DNA of 40,813 nucleotides from JAAYCB01 sp012744395 (GCA_028703175.1 JAQVNJ010000043.1:1-40813); one strand, 5' to 3'. Positions 30,993 to 39,147 are shown, counted from the stretch's first letter. Program-made: numbers and translations. Notes: generated from the letters alone by a model not told the origin.

Positions 30993-31532
30993 TCACGGCA
31001 GCTCGATCAGCGATTGGCTCTTGACGATCGCGTAGTCGTCCGGGAAGGTGTGAAATGCCTGGACGAGCATCGAGCGGCTGCGGGTCTCGACGTGGATATA
31101 GCTGACCGCTCCGAGGGCCATCCGCCCGCTGGAGTCGAACTTGTAGAACAATCCTTCCCGCTGGCAATCGTGCGAGAGCTCTTCCTGGAAGGTCCAGAAG
31201 ATCTCCGGCTCCAGCGTTTCGAGCTGGAAGTTGACCTGGTAGGTCACCCCGCCGCGGCACTCGACGTAGTCGCTCCGCTGCCCCTTGAGGCGGTAGGAGA
31301 GAAGGCGGCGGCGCTTCGGCAGGGGGTGGTGCGCGCTGGTGGCGACTTCGGTCAGGGTCAGCCCCGCGTAGCGCCACGTGACCACATGACCGGCGCCGGT
31401 GATCTGCACTCGGGCCTCGTAGTCGCCCCGCTTGATATCCCGCGAGGAGTAGGCCTCGAAGAGTTCCGGATGCAGCGGCCGCCCGTAAAGCTGAAGTACC
31501 AGTTCGGCTACTTTCGGTCGAACGGTGAGCAC
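30993..31532 (-). CDS. DUF2617-family protein
   Basis: A 179-residue protein with a GTG start (complement of 31530-31532) preceded by GGAAGGAA. It has the family pattern LQLYGRPLHPELFE at the start, IKRGDYEARVQITGAGHVVTWRYAGLTLTEV, and a final block FYKFDSSGRMALGAVSYIHVETRSRSMLVQAFHTFPDDYAIVKSQSLIE. DUF2617 proteins have no established function; the sequence is soluble, mixed alpha/beta and lacks a signal peptide. A minus-strand promoter candidate lies about 150 bp upstream. It is convergent with the histidine kinase and far from related genes, so context gives no clue. Confidence 0.75.
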   Translation of the reverse strand: MLTVRPKVAELVLQLYGRPLHPELFEAYSSRDIKRGDYEARVQITGAGHVVTWRYAGLTLTEVATSAHHPLPKRRRLLSYRLKGQRSDYVECRGGVTYQVNFQLETLEPEIFWTFQEELSHDCQREGLFYKFDSSGRMALGAVSYIHVETRSRSMLVQAFHTFPDDYAIVKSQSLIELP

Positions 31533-31681
31533 GGCTGCGATTCCTTCCCTGTAACAGACGAGTATTCTTGAGAACCAGTCCGACGACTTCCGCCAATACC
31601 ATTCCGCGACCTCCGCGAGGCCCTGCTGGCTTCGGGATCGGTTCCGAATGAAAAGGCCGGCTACCCTCGCCGGATAGCCGC

Positions 31682-31710
31682 ATTATAAACGGCCCCCGAG
31701 CGAAATACAA
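31682..31710 (-). promoter_or_regulatory. Candidate sigma70-type promoter for the DUF2617 gene
   Basis: On the minus strand TTGTAT and TATAAT are separated by 17 bp. The -10 is perfect and the -35 matches the first three bases. It lies about 150 bp before the GTG start; an inverted repeat (CGGCTA/TAGCCG) sits in the presumed leader. Confidence 0.4.
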
Positions 31711-31739
31711 AGGGCGGTTTTTCGCGGCAAACCGGACCG

Positions 31740-32035
31740 GGAAAATGCCGCCGGATTGGCACGCCAATCGCATGGTCCAGAGCTTGCTTGCAGGCAGTCG
31801 CCCGATCACAAGAATTGCCGAACCGGTCTTGACAAACGCGCGGGACGTTGTCCCGCAAGGCCCCCTTCGCTCTCCGAGCCCGTTCCACAATCTGCTCGCC
31901 CGTCACCAAATGTCCCTTTCGAGAAATGACAACCTTGCAGTCCGCCACAACCCGCGGTTTTGGATTGCCACTCCTGGCAGGATGGGCTGTCCAAAGCAGT
32001 CCCACGAGACGGGCGGGGCGTGTCTCGCGCGTTGA
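31740..32035 (-). pseudogene. Possible remnant of a BRCT-domain gene, frameshifted
   Basis: On the minus strand one frame reads PRVVADCKVVISRKGHLVTGEQIVERARRAKG followed by LRDNV, and near 31855 the pattern moves to another frame reading SRAFVKTGSAILVIGRLPASKLWT. Joined, they resemble a BRCT core: 'vvisGk...reeI-e-a-raGg-v-d-v-s-t-lVvG--p-SKl'. There is no good start and the second frame decays into unlike sequence. The call depends on my reading of a weak pattern and could be coincidence in an otherwise noncoding spacer of about 590 bp (31533-32120). Confidence 0.25.
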
Positions 32036-32074
32036 GGCGGTTCTCGCAGCGACTCGCGTTGGAGCCGCAGCCGG

Positions 32075-32080
32075 TATAAT
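32075..32080 (+). promoter_or_regulatory. Candidate -10 element (TATAAT) for hydE
   Basis: A perfect TATAAT lies 41 bp before the ATG at 32121. No clear -35 is at 16-18 bp. Confidence 0.35.
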
Positions 32081-32120
32081 AGATCGCCAAATCACCTGCA
32101 ACCCTCAACCCCTTTGCCGC

Positions 32121-33173
32121 ATGACCCACGACGAGATTCTGAGTTGGCTCCGCGAGTCGAACGAGGCCCGTCTGGCCACTCTCTGGCAACTGGCGGACCA
32201 GGCGCGGCAGGTGCACGTCGGCGGCGAGGTGCATCTCCGCGGCTTGATCGAGATATCCAACCACTGCATCCGGCTCTGCGGCTATTGCGGACTGCGGGCG
32301 CCCAACCGCAAAGTCACCCGTTACCGGATGACCCGCGAAGAGACGGCCGCCTGTGTCCGCCAGGCCGTAGCGCTGGGCTACGGCACGGTCGTGCTCCAGT
32401 CGGGCGAGGACCCGGGCCTGACGCGCGCGTGGGTCGCCGACCTGGTCCACTGGATCAAGTCGGAGACTCCGCTGGCCGTGACGTTGAGCCTCGGCGAGCG
32501 CGACCAGGCCGAGCTGGCCGCGTGGCGCGAGGCCGGCGCCGATCGCTACCTGCTCCGCTTCGAGACCTCCAACGAGCGGCTCTACACGCGGATTCACCCC
32601 GCCCGGCCGGGCGGGCCCGCCAACCGCCTGGAACTCCTCAAGTGCCTGGCGGTCCTGGGCTACGAAGTCGGCAGCGGGGTGATGATCGGCATCCCCGGCC
32701 AGACCTACGATGACCTGGCGCGGGACATCGCCCTGTTCGCGGAACTGGACCTCGACATGATTGGCTGCGGCCCCTATCTGGTCCACCCGGACACGCCATT
32801 GGGCAGCCCCGGCAACTGGCGGGTCCTGCCGGGCGAGGAGCAGGTTCCCGCCAATGAACGGATGACCTACAAGGTGATTGCGCTTGCGCGGCTCGTCTGC
32901 CCGCGGGCGAACATCCCCAGCACGACGGCCCTGGCCACGCTCAACCGGGAGGCGGGCAGGGAGCTCGGGCTGGTCCGCGGGGCCAACGTGGTGATGCCCA
33001 ACCTGACTCCGCCCGGATATCGGCAACTCTATGAAATTTACCCCGGCAAGGCCTGCCTCCACGAGACGGCGGAGGCCTGCCAGGATTGCCTCCAGGGGCG
33101 GATTGCGTCGCTCGGCCGCAAGATCGGCTCCGGGCGGGGCGATTCGCCGAACTACCGCCCGCGGCGAACCTGA
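32121..33173 (+). CDS. hydE: Radical SAM protein, HydE type ([FeFe]-hydrogenase maturase)
   Basis: The frame is open far upstream, but similarity starts at ATG 32121 (MTHDEILSWL), giving 350 residues, the usual HydE length. The radical SAM cluster motif is Cys49-x3-Cys53-x2-Cys56, followed by GLRAPNRKVTRYRMTREE. HydE-typical segments follow: VVLQSGEDPGLT, VTLSLGERD, GADRYLLRFETSN, GYEVGSGVMIGIPGQTYDDLA, MIGCGPYLVHPDTPLG, NIPSTTALATL, GANVVMPNLTPPGYRQLYEIYPGK. A second C-terminal motif C-x7-C-x2-C (CLHETAEACQDC) is also kept. HydE acts with HydF and HydG to build the [2Fe] subcluster. Neither they nor a hydrogenase gene is in the window. A related radical SAM role such as PylB is less likely given the motifs. 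Confidence 0.85.
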   Translation: MTHDEILSWLRESNEARLATLWQLADQARQVHVGGEVHLRGLIEISNHCIRLCGYCGLRAPNRKVTRYRMTREETAACVRQAVALGYGTVVLQSGEDPGLTRAWVADLVHWIKSETPLAVTLSLGERDQAELAAWREAGADRYLLRFETSNERLYTRIHPARPGGPANRLELLKCLAVLGYEVGSGVMIGIPGQTYDDLARDIALFAELDLDMIGCGPYLVHPDTPLGSPGNWRVLPGEEQVPANERMTYKVIALARLVCPRANIPSTTALATLNREAGRELGLVRGANVVMPNLTPPGYRQLYEIYPGKACLHETAEACQDCLQGRIASLGRKIGSGRGDSPNYRPRRT

Positions 33174-33416
33174 ACCCCGGAGGCCGCTGTTCGCCCCGCC
33201 AAGCGGCCGCCGATTCCCGCGACAGCCGCCACCCGGCAAGGGTGGCCGCGGCGATCTCCGGCCGGCGGCCTCGACCTGCAATCCGCAGCGCGGCGCGAGC
33301 GGCGCGTTGACAGCCTGCCCCGCCGCGACTACGATGCCCGCTGGTTGCACGTTTTGGACGCCCGCCGTCTCGGCGCCCGCGATCGAGTGTCTTTCGGCAT
33401 GAACACGGGGTGCGCG

Positions 33417-34115
33417 ATGTTTGGAATCGATGAGATCAGCGTCTACCTGCTGGCTCTCGGGCTGCTGGCGCTGCTGGCGGCTGTCCTGATCTGGCAGACG
33501 CAGCGGAGCGGCCGGACCGTGATTGTCTGGCTGGCGGCGTCGGTCCTGGGCATTCTACTTGGATTTGCCGGGTCCTACGCCCTGGTCCGCCTGACCGGCC
33601 ACGAAGTGGTCCGAGCGGGCCCGAGGGCGATCTCCGGGGGAGCCCCGGACCTCGCGGCGGAGAGCCGGCCTGGGGCGGAGGCCCCAGGCGGCGGTCCGGC
33701 CGGTCGGGGTGGCGGGGAGGGGGGGCCTCGCGGCATGGGCGGCTTCGGCGGGCCGCGCGAACCCAACCCGCGGCGCGATCTGACCGCGCTGGTGCAAAAA
33801 CTGGCCCTGCTGACCGGCGAGGTTTCGATCAGGCTGACCGACCAGCAGGCACAGACCCTCTGCGCTTGCCTGGCCGACCTGGAGAGTGGAGAAAGCATGT
33901 CGAGCGACGACGCCAAGGCAAAACACGCCGAGATTCTGGCGATCCTCGACGAGAAGCAACAGACCCAACTCGACGCGATTGGCCTGCCGCGCCGCCAGCC
34001 CGGCGGTCCCGGCGGTGCGGGGGCCGGCCGGCCGGCCGCAGACGCCAATCCATTTCAACAAGAGGCCAATGCCCAGTCGTTGACCGTCCTCCGCGAGCGC
34101 GTCGCGAAGCAGTAG
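33417..34115 (+). CDS. Membrane protein with Gly-rich linker, unknown function
   Basis: ATG 33417 (MFGIDEISVYLL) or 33399 may be the start; the longer form adds six residues. Two membrane segments are seen (YLLALGLLALLAAVLIW and VIVWLAASVLGILLGFAGSYALV). A low-complexity Gly/Pro/Arg-rich linker (GAEAPGGGPAGRGGGEGG) follows, then a helical domain with LTALVQKLALLTGEVSIRLTDQQAQTLCACLADLE and AKHAEILAILDEKQQTQLDAIGLPRR. The latter half resembles Spy/CpxP-like or 'bacterial zinc-resistance' helices with LTxxQ spacing, but this is only suggestive. The spacer 33174-33416 upstream holds nothing recognisable. Confidence 0.6.
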   Translation: MFGIDEISVYLLALGLLALLAAVLIWQTQRSGRTVIVWLAASVLGILLGFAGSYALVRLTGHEVVRAGPRAISGGAPDLAAESRPGAEAPGGGPAGRGGGEGGPRGMGGFGGPREPNPRRDLTALVQKLALLTGEVSIRLTDQQAQTLCACLADLESGESMSSDDAKAKHAEILAILDEKQQTQLDAIGLPRRQPGGPGGAGAGRPAADANPFQQEANAQSLTVLRERVAKQ

Positions 34116-34190
34116 GCCGCCAACACCGGTCGGTCCGCTCCAGGGCAGCGCGACGCGCTGGCGGTCACCCGGCCGCCGCGGACGCGCAGT

Positions 34191-34210
34191 GGGCCGCGGG
34201 GAAGCGGCCC
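34191..34210. terminator. Hairpin between convergent genes
   Basis: GGGCCGC and GCGGCCC pair perfectly over 7 bp with a 6-base loop, in the spacer between the membrane-protein gene and the PD-(D/E)XK-like gene. Confidence 0.4.
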
Positions 34211-34220
34211 CGGCGGACGG

Positions 34221-34739
34221 CTAGCCCGAGGTAAGAAACGTCTCCACCGCCCGACCCAGCCGCCGAAATTCGGCAGTCGGCATGGCGACGGTATCCCAGC
34301 TCGGAGAGATCGGCCGGGCCCAGGCGGAGTAGTCGTCGAGCCCGATCGCAACGAAGCCGTAGAGGCGATCGCGAAAGCAGAAACACCGTTCGGCCGGCAG
34401 CGGCGCCCGGTTGCCGAGAATGTGGTAGGCAAATACCAGCAGGCCCTGGAACCCCTCGCCGAAGATGCTTTCCCATTGGGCAAGGCTGACCAGGTCTTCC
34501 TGCGGCGCCCAGTTCTTCCAGTAGTGGCAGGTCTGGTCTCCGCTGGGAAAACGCCGCCCCTTGACATCCACCAGCCAGGTCGTCCGCCCCGGCGCGGCGA
34601 CAATGAAGTCGAGGCTCTTGATCGATTCGCCGTCCGCCATCAGGCTTCGCCGCGCTTCATCGACGGCCACGTAGGGCACGCCGCGGGCGCGGAGAAACTC
34701 CTCGAAAGCCGCCTCGTAATGGTTGTCGCGATTGGCCAT
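34221..34739 (-). CDS. Small PD-(D/E)XK-nuclease-like protein with HYExxFE N-terminus
   Basis: The ATG complementary to 34737-34739 (MANRDNHYEAAFEEFLRARG) gives 172 residues; a longer start at 34766 is possible. The N-terminal helix has Glu9 and Glu13. Then IKSLDFIVAAPGRTTWLVDVKGRRF contains Asp44 and Asp58-x-Lys60, spaced as in PD-(D/E)XK nucleases (E - D - D/E-x-K). The second half has a Cys/Trp-rich QTCHYWKNWAPQEDLVSLAQWESIFGEGF and a LYGFVAIGLDDYSAWARP segment. The fold is predicted from the motif, not shown. A DNA-repair or restriction-like role is possible. It lies next to an ABC-F gene on the same strand without evident coupling. Confidence 0.6.
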   Translation of the reverse strand: MANRDNHYEAAFEEFLRARGVPYVAVDEARRSLMADGESIKSLDFIVAAPGRTTWLVDVKGRRFPSGDQTCHYWKNWAPQEDLVSLAQWESIFGEGFQGLLVFAYHILGNRAPLPAERCFCFRDRLYGFVAIGLDDYSAWARPISPSWDTVAMPTAEFRRLGRAVETFLTSG

Positions 34740-34808
34740 CGGCCCACCTCCGGCGATCCGTCCCACAAGCGGTATTATGCCACGGAAGTGGACGTGTGTC
34801 CATGGAAG

Positions 34809-34835
34809 GGTTCGGGAAGAGGGTTCGGGGTCCGG
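34809..34835 (+). repeat. GGTTCGG heptamer repeats
   Basis: GGTTCGG, a six-base spacer, GGTTCGG and GGTCCGG. The units are like those that flank the REP pair between lutA and lutB. They lie between the PD-(D/E)XK-like gene's promoter region and the end of the ABC-F gene. Confidence 0.55.
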
Positions 34836-34920
34836 GATTCCGTTTTTTCATGCTTGGCTCGTTATTTCCAATCCACCCCTCCTGTGTGGCCTGTAACATC
34901 TAACCACAACGCATTCCCCT

Positions 34921-36810
34921 TCAGCCACCGATGCCTTCCAGCTCCTCCCACCGCGCGTACGCTTCCGCGAGCTGCCGGTCGACCGTTTCCAGTTCGGCGG
35001 TTCTGGCGACGATCGATTGGCGGTCTTGCTGGTAGAACGCCGGATCGGCCATCTCAGCGTGGAGTCGCCGCTGCTTCGTTTCGAGTGCTTCGATCCGCGG
35101 CGGCAAGGTTTCCAGCTCGATCTTCTCCTTGTAGGTCAGCCGCCGCTCCGCGGGCTTTTTCCGCCATTTTTCCGGCTTGGACTTGTCGGGCTTGGGAGGA
35201 TCGTCGGGCAGCGTCTTGCTCCTTTGGACGAGCCAGTCATCATACCCGCCCGCATAATCGTGAACCTCTCCCTGGCCCTCGAAGACAAGGGTGCTCGTGA
35301 CGACGTTGTTGAGGAACTCGCGGTCGTGGCTCACCAGGAGGACGGTCCCGGAATATTCCAGGAGGACTTCTTCGAGCAGGTCCAGCGTCTCGGCGTCGAG
35401 GTCGTTGGTCGGTTCGTCCATCACCAGGACGTTCGACGGCTTGGCGAACAGCCGGGCGAGCAGGAGCCGGTTCCGTTCCCCGCCGGAGAGTTGCCAGACG
35501 GGGCTGTTGGCGCGGTCGGGCGTGAAGAGGAAATCCTGAAGGTAGCCGTAGAGGTGTTTTTTCTTGCCTTCGATGAGGACCGAGTCGCTGCCGCCGGCGA
35601 GGTTCTCGACCACCGACTTTTGCAGGTCGAGTTGGGCGTGGAGCTGGTCGAAGTAGGCCACCTGGAGCCGCGTGCCGTGGCGCACGGCGCCCGCGGCCGG
35701 TGGCAGCTGGCCGAGGATCACCCGCAGCAGGGTCGTCTTGCCCGCCCCGTTGGGGCCGATGATGCCGATCCGGTCGCCCCGCATGACGAAGGTCGAGAGA
35801 TGGCGGATAATCGGCCGGTCGCCATAGGTGAAGGAGACGTCTTTCAACTCGGCGACAAGGCGTCCGGAGCGTTCCGCGTCCTGGAGCTGCATTCTCGCCG
35901 AGCCGGCCCGCTGCCGCCGGTCGAGCCGCTGGCGGCGCATGTCGATCAGCCGGCGGGCGCGGCCTTCGTTGCGGGTCCGGCGGGCGAGAATCCCCGTGCG
36001 AATCCACTTCTCTTCCTGTGCCAGGCGGCGGTCGAATTCAGCCTGCTGAGCCGCCTCGGCGGCGAGGATTGCCTCTTTCCGCGCCACGTAGGCGTCGTAG
36101 TTGCAGGCCCAGGAGGTCAAACGGCCGCGGTCGAGGTCGAGCACGCGCGTGGCCAACCGTTTGAGGAACCGGCGGTCGTGGGTCACGAAGAGGAGTGTCT
36201 CGACCTGTTTGAGCAGGAATTCCTCGAGCCACTCGATCGTGGCGATGTCCAGGTGGTTGGTCGGCTCGTCGAGGAGCAAGACGTCGGGGCGGCGGACGAG
36301 GGCGCGCGCCAGGAGCGCGCGCCGCTTGAGGCCGGCCGAGAGGGTCGAGACCGCGGCGTCCGCATCGAGCTGCATTCGCGACAGGACGGTATCGACGTGC
36401 TGCTGGACGCTCCAGGCGCCGGCCGCATCGAGCTGGTGGTTGAGCCGATCGAGTTGGGCTCGCAGCGCCGGCTCGTCGCGGTCGGCCAGCTGGCGGCTGA
36501 CGTGGTGAAACTCGGCCAGAAGCCGCCCAGCCTCGGCAAGCCCGGCGGCCACCAGGTCGTAGATCGAGCCGGACAGGTCGCCCGGCACCTGCTGTTCGAC
36601 CAGCGCGGTGGTCACGCCCTGTCCCCGGGAGACTTCGCCCTGGTCTGGGGGGAGCTGCCCGTCGAGTATGCGCAACAGGGTTGTCTTGCCTTCGCCGTTG
36701 CGCCCGACCAGGGCGATCCGCTCGCCCCTGTCGATCGCCAGGGTGGCTCCCTCCAGGAGCAACGGCCCGCCGAACTGTAGATCAACCTCGCGTAGATGAA
36801 TCAGGGCCAT
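34921..36810 (-). CDS. uup: ABC-F ATPase, Uup type
   Basis: The ATG complementary to 36808-36810 (MALIHLREVDLQFGG) is chosen, with AGGA upstream; 629 residues. Two ATPase domains: first Walker A is GRNGEGKTT and signature region is LSAGLKRRALLARAL (Ala where the second Gly of LSGG is expected), Walker B VLLLDEPTNHLD. The second has GPNGAGKTT, LSGGERNRLLLARLF and VLVMDEPTNDLD. A P-site-tether-type linker EEKWIRTGILARRTRNEGRARRL lies between. The C-terminal coiled coil (KPAERRLTYKEKIELETLPPRIEALETKQRRLHAEM) is the Uup DNA-binding-type domain. ABC-F proteins act on ribosomes or, for Uup, in transposon-excision and replication processes; there are no membrane domains. Confidence 0.9.
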   Translation of the reverse strand: MALIHLREVDLQFGGPLLLEGATLAIDRGERIALVGRNGEGKTTLLRILDGQLPPDQGEVSRGQGVTTALVEQQVPGDLSGSIYDLVAAGLAEAGRLLAEFHHVSRQLADRDEPALRAQLDRLNHQLDAAGAWSVQQHVDTVLSRMQLDADAAVSTLSAGLKRRALLARALVRRPDVLLLDEPTNHLDIATIEWLEEFLLKQVETLLFVTHDRRFLKRLATRVLDLDRGRLTSWACNYDAYVARKEAILAAEAAQQAEFDRRLAQEEKWIRTGILARRTRNEGRARRLIDMRRQRLDRRQRAGSARMQLQDAERSGRLVAELKDVSFTYGDRPIIRHLSTFVMRGDRIGIIGPNGAGKTTLLRVILGQLPPAAGAVRHGTRLQVAYFDQLHAQLDLQKSVVENLAGGSDSVLIEGKKKHLYGYLQDFLFTPDRANSPVWQLSGGERNRLLLARLFAKPSNVLVMDEPTNDLDAETLDLLEEVLLEYSGTVLLVSHDREFLNNVVTSTLVFEGQGEVHDYAGGYDDWLVQRSKTLPDDPPKPDKSKPEKWRKKPAERRLTYKEKIELETLPPRIEALETKQRRLHAEMADPAFYQQDRQSIVARTAELETVDRQLAEAYARWEELEGIGG

Positions 36811-36839
36811 GCGGGAATATCCTTCCGTGCGGCACAACT

Positions 36840-36851
36840 TGTTTTAAAACA
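36840..36851. promoter_or_regulatory. AT-rich palindrome TGTTTTAAAACA upstream of uup
   Basis: A perfect 12-bp palindrome in GC-rich surroundings, about 30 bp before the uup start codon on the minus strand. An adjoining ACAG-GAAA-CTGT inverted repeat overlaps its end. Could be an operator or a leader hairpin. Confidence 0.35.
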
Positions 36852-36968
36852 GGAAACTGTGAGAATATGGGGATCGGTCCTGGGGCCGCCAAGCGATCCG
36901 GGCGACCCAAGCAACAACCGCCGAATCGGTTTCCAGGTCCCCCCGGGAGTGCTGGTCAATGTTTGGAC

Positions 36969-36997
36969 GTGACACCATCTGCAAAGGTACGTACAAT
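36969..36997 (+). promoter_or_regulatory. Sigma70-type promoter for the E1/lipoyl-KAS III genes
   Basis: GTGACA (5 of 6 matches to TTGACA) and TACAAT (5 of 6 to TATAAT) are separated by exactly 17 bp. A start of transcription near 37004 would leave a leader of about 29 bases before the GTG at 37033. This is the best promoter match I found in the window. Confidence 0.55.
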
Positions 36998-37032
36998 CTG
37001 GGGAAGCATCTTGTCCTTTCCAAGGTATTGAC

Positions 37033-39147
37033 GTGGCTTCCAATCAGCATACCCACCATTTTCGCAGTCCGGCCAGGCCGCCTCAGGGCAGGCGCCGCGG
37101 GTCTTCCGTGGTGACGACTGCCGATGGCCGCGCCGCTCCCCTGCCCCCGTTTGTTCAGGGGGCGGCCGACGGCCGATATCCCAACCGTCTCCAGCGGGAG
37201 GCCTTCTACCCCGTGGCGTACCGCTGGATGCGGTTCTCGCGGCGGATGGACGAACGCTTGTTCGAGCTCTTCCAGAAAGGCTATGCCAAGGGGACGGTGA
37301 CCACCGGAATTGGCAACGAGGCAACCTCGGTCGGCCTGGCAATGCCGCTCCGGGCTGGGCTCGATGTGGTTTCGGTCCTGCATCGCGACCTGGCGTCGCA
37401 CTTGATCCTCGGGGCGAAGCCCTACGACATTTTCTGCCAGTACCTGGCAAACGCCGAGAGCCTGACGCACGCCAGGGAGGGCAACTGCCATTACGGCAAC
37501 GTCCACCTGCGGCGGTTTCCGATGATCAGCCACCTGGGCAAGATGTTGAGCCTCGTTGTCGGGGGCACCTGGTCCGCGCGGCGCGCCGGCCAGGCCGCGT
37601 TCGGCTTGACGGTGATCGGCGACGGAGGGACGAGCAACGGCGAGTTCCACGAATCGCTCAACGTGGCCTCGGTCCTCCGCGTGCCGGTGATTTTCCTGAT
37701 CGAGAACAATCATTACGCGTTCTCGACGCCGACCAGCGCCCAGTACCGCTGCCGCCGCCTTTCCGACCGCGCCGCCGGCTACGCGATCGAGGGGGCGACG
37801 ATCGACGGCACCGACCCGTGGCAGGTCTATTCGACGATCTGCGACTGGCTGGAGGCGATGGACGAGGACCGGATGCCTCGGCTGCTGGAGTGCGACACGC
37901 TGCGGCTCCAGGGGCACGCGGCCTACGACAAGGCGACGTACGTCGATCCGGCGCAACTGGAGGCCTGGCAGGCGCGCGACCCCTTGCCGAAGACCCGCCT
38001 GCTGGCGGCCGAAATTGGCGGCCTGGGCCAGTCGCAGATCGCGGCGATCGAGGCGGAGATCGACGACGAAATCGAGGAGGCGGTGAAGCGGGCGATTGCC
38101 GTTGGCCGGCCATCGCCGACGAACGTTCCGATGACCGCGTACGCCCGCGGCGGCCCGGCGCGGGTCAAGGCCTACCGGGCGAGCCGGGTCAAGAACGGCG
38201 ACGCCGTCAACCGGGCGCTCGATTACCTGCTGGAGAGCGACCCCCGGGCGGTGCTGCTCGGTCTGGATATCGGAGTGTACGGCTCGGCGTTCAAGACCTG
38301 CAAGGGCCTGCTCGAGCGCCACGGGGCCGAGCGCGTGATCGACATGCCGCTCTGCGAGTCGGCGGGGATCGGTTTCGCCCTCGGCGCCAGCCAGGTCGCC
38401 AGCCGGCCGATCTACGAGTTCCAGTTCGCCGATTTCGGCACCGAAGCGTGCACCCAGGTTGGACTGAACTGCGGGACATGGTTCTTCCGTTCCGGGCACG
38501 AGGCGCCGCTCTTGTTGCGACTGCCCTGCGGCGGCGGGGTGACGATGGGAGCTTTCCACTCCGGAGAGTTTGAGGGGCTCTGGTCGCGATTTTCCGGTTT
38601 GAAGCTCCTCTACCCGGCCACCGCCCAGGAGACCTTCGAGGCGATTCTGGCCGGATACTTCGACCCCAATCCGTGCCTCGTCTTCGAGCACAAGCTGCTC
38701 TACTGGAGCAAGAGCGGCGAGATCGATTTCGATGGCGACCTGGCCTCCGTGTGGAGACCGCGGACCTATTGCCAGGGCGACGACTTGACGATCGTCGCCT
38801 TGGGAGCGATGGTGCATGAGTCGCTCCAGGCGGCGGCCAAGTCCGAGCGGAGCATCGAAGTGATCAATCCCTTCGTGCTCCAGCCGCTGGCGATCGCGCC
38901 GATCGTTGAATCGGTCCGCAAGACCGGCCGCCTTCTGGTCGTCCAGGAGAGCGGCGAGACCCAGGGGCTCGGCGACCGGATTATTTCGCTGGTTTCACAG
39001 CGTTGCCACCACAGACTGAAATCCCCCCCGCGATTGGTGTCGGCGCCCGATCTGCCGGTCCCGTTCGCTCCCGAACTGGAGGGCCAGACGCGGCCCGGCT
39101 GGGAGAAAATTGATCTGGCCATCGAGGAGACATGCTGGGACGATTAG
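37033..39147 (+). CDS. 2-oxoacid dehydrogenase E1 component, fused alpha and beta subunits
   Basis: A 704-residue protein with a GTG start at 37033 preceded by AAGG; a later start near residue 25 is possible. The alpha half has FYPVAYRWMRFSRRMDERLFELFQKG, GIGNEATSVGLAM, LHRDLASHLILG and the thiamine-diphosphate motif GDGGTSNGEFHESLN from Gly196, continuing to ENNHYAFSTPTS. After a helical linker (EAVKRAIAVGRP) the beta half starts: GDAVNRALDYLLES, LCESAGIGFALGASQVASRPIYEFQFADFGTEACTQV and a C-terminal NPFVLQPLAIAPIVESVRKTGRLLVVQES. It would decarboxylate a branched-chain-like 2-oxoacid and reductively acylate a lipoyl arm. No E2 or E3 gene adjoins; instead a lipoyl-domain KAS III follows 104 bp later. 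Confidence 0.88.
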   Translation: MASNQHTHHFRSPARPPQGRRRGSSVVTTADGRAAPLPPFVQGAADGRYPNRLQREAFYPVAYRWMRFSRRMDERLFELFQKGYAKGTVTTGIGNEATSVGLAMPLRAGLDVVSVLHRDLASHLILGAKPYDIFCQYLANAESLTHAREGNCHYGNVHLRRFPMISHLGKMLSLVVGGTWSARRAGQAAFGLTVIGDGGTSNGEFHESLNVASVLRVPVIFLIENNHYAFSTPTSAQYRCRRLSDRAAGYAIEGATIDGTDPWQVYSTICDWLEAMDEDRMPRLLECDTLRLQGHAAYDKATYVDPAQLEAWQARDPLPKTRLLAAEIGGLGQSQIAAIEAEIDDEIEEAVKRAIAVGRPSPTNVPMTAYARGGPARVKAYRASRVKNGDAVNRALDYLLESDPRAVLLGLDIGVYGSAFKTCKGLLERHGAERVIDMPLCESAGIGFALGASQVASRPIYEFQFADFGTEACTQVGLNCGTWFFRSGHEAPLLLRLPCGGGVTMGAFHSGEFEGLWSRFSGLKLLYPATAQETFEAILAGYFDPNPCLVFEHKLLYWSKSGEIDFDGDLASVWRPRTYCQGDDLTIVALGAMVHESLQAAAKSERSIEVINPFVLQPLAIAPIVESVRKTGRLLVVQESGETQGLGDRIISLVSQRCHHRLKSPPRLVSAPDLPVPFAPELEGQTRPGWEKIDLAIEETCWDD

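Noticed and set aside
31745..32035. Plus-strand open frame of 96 codons before hydE
   Set aside because: No ribosome-binding site, no motif, and it overlaps the candidate BRCT remnant on the other strand.
35017..36780. Plus-strand open frame of 587 codons
   Set aside because: Antisense to the ABC-F gene, no motif.
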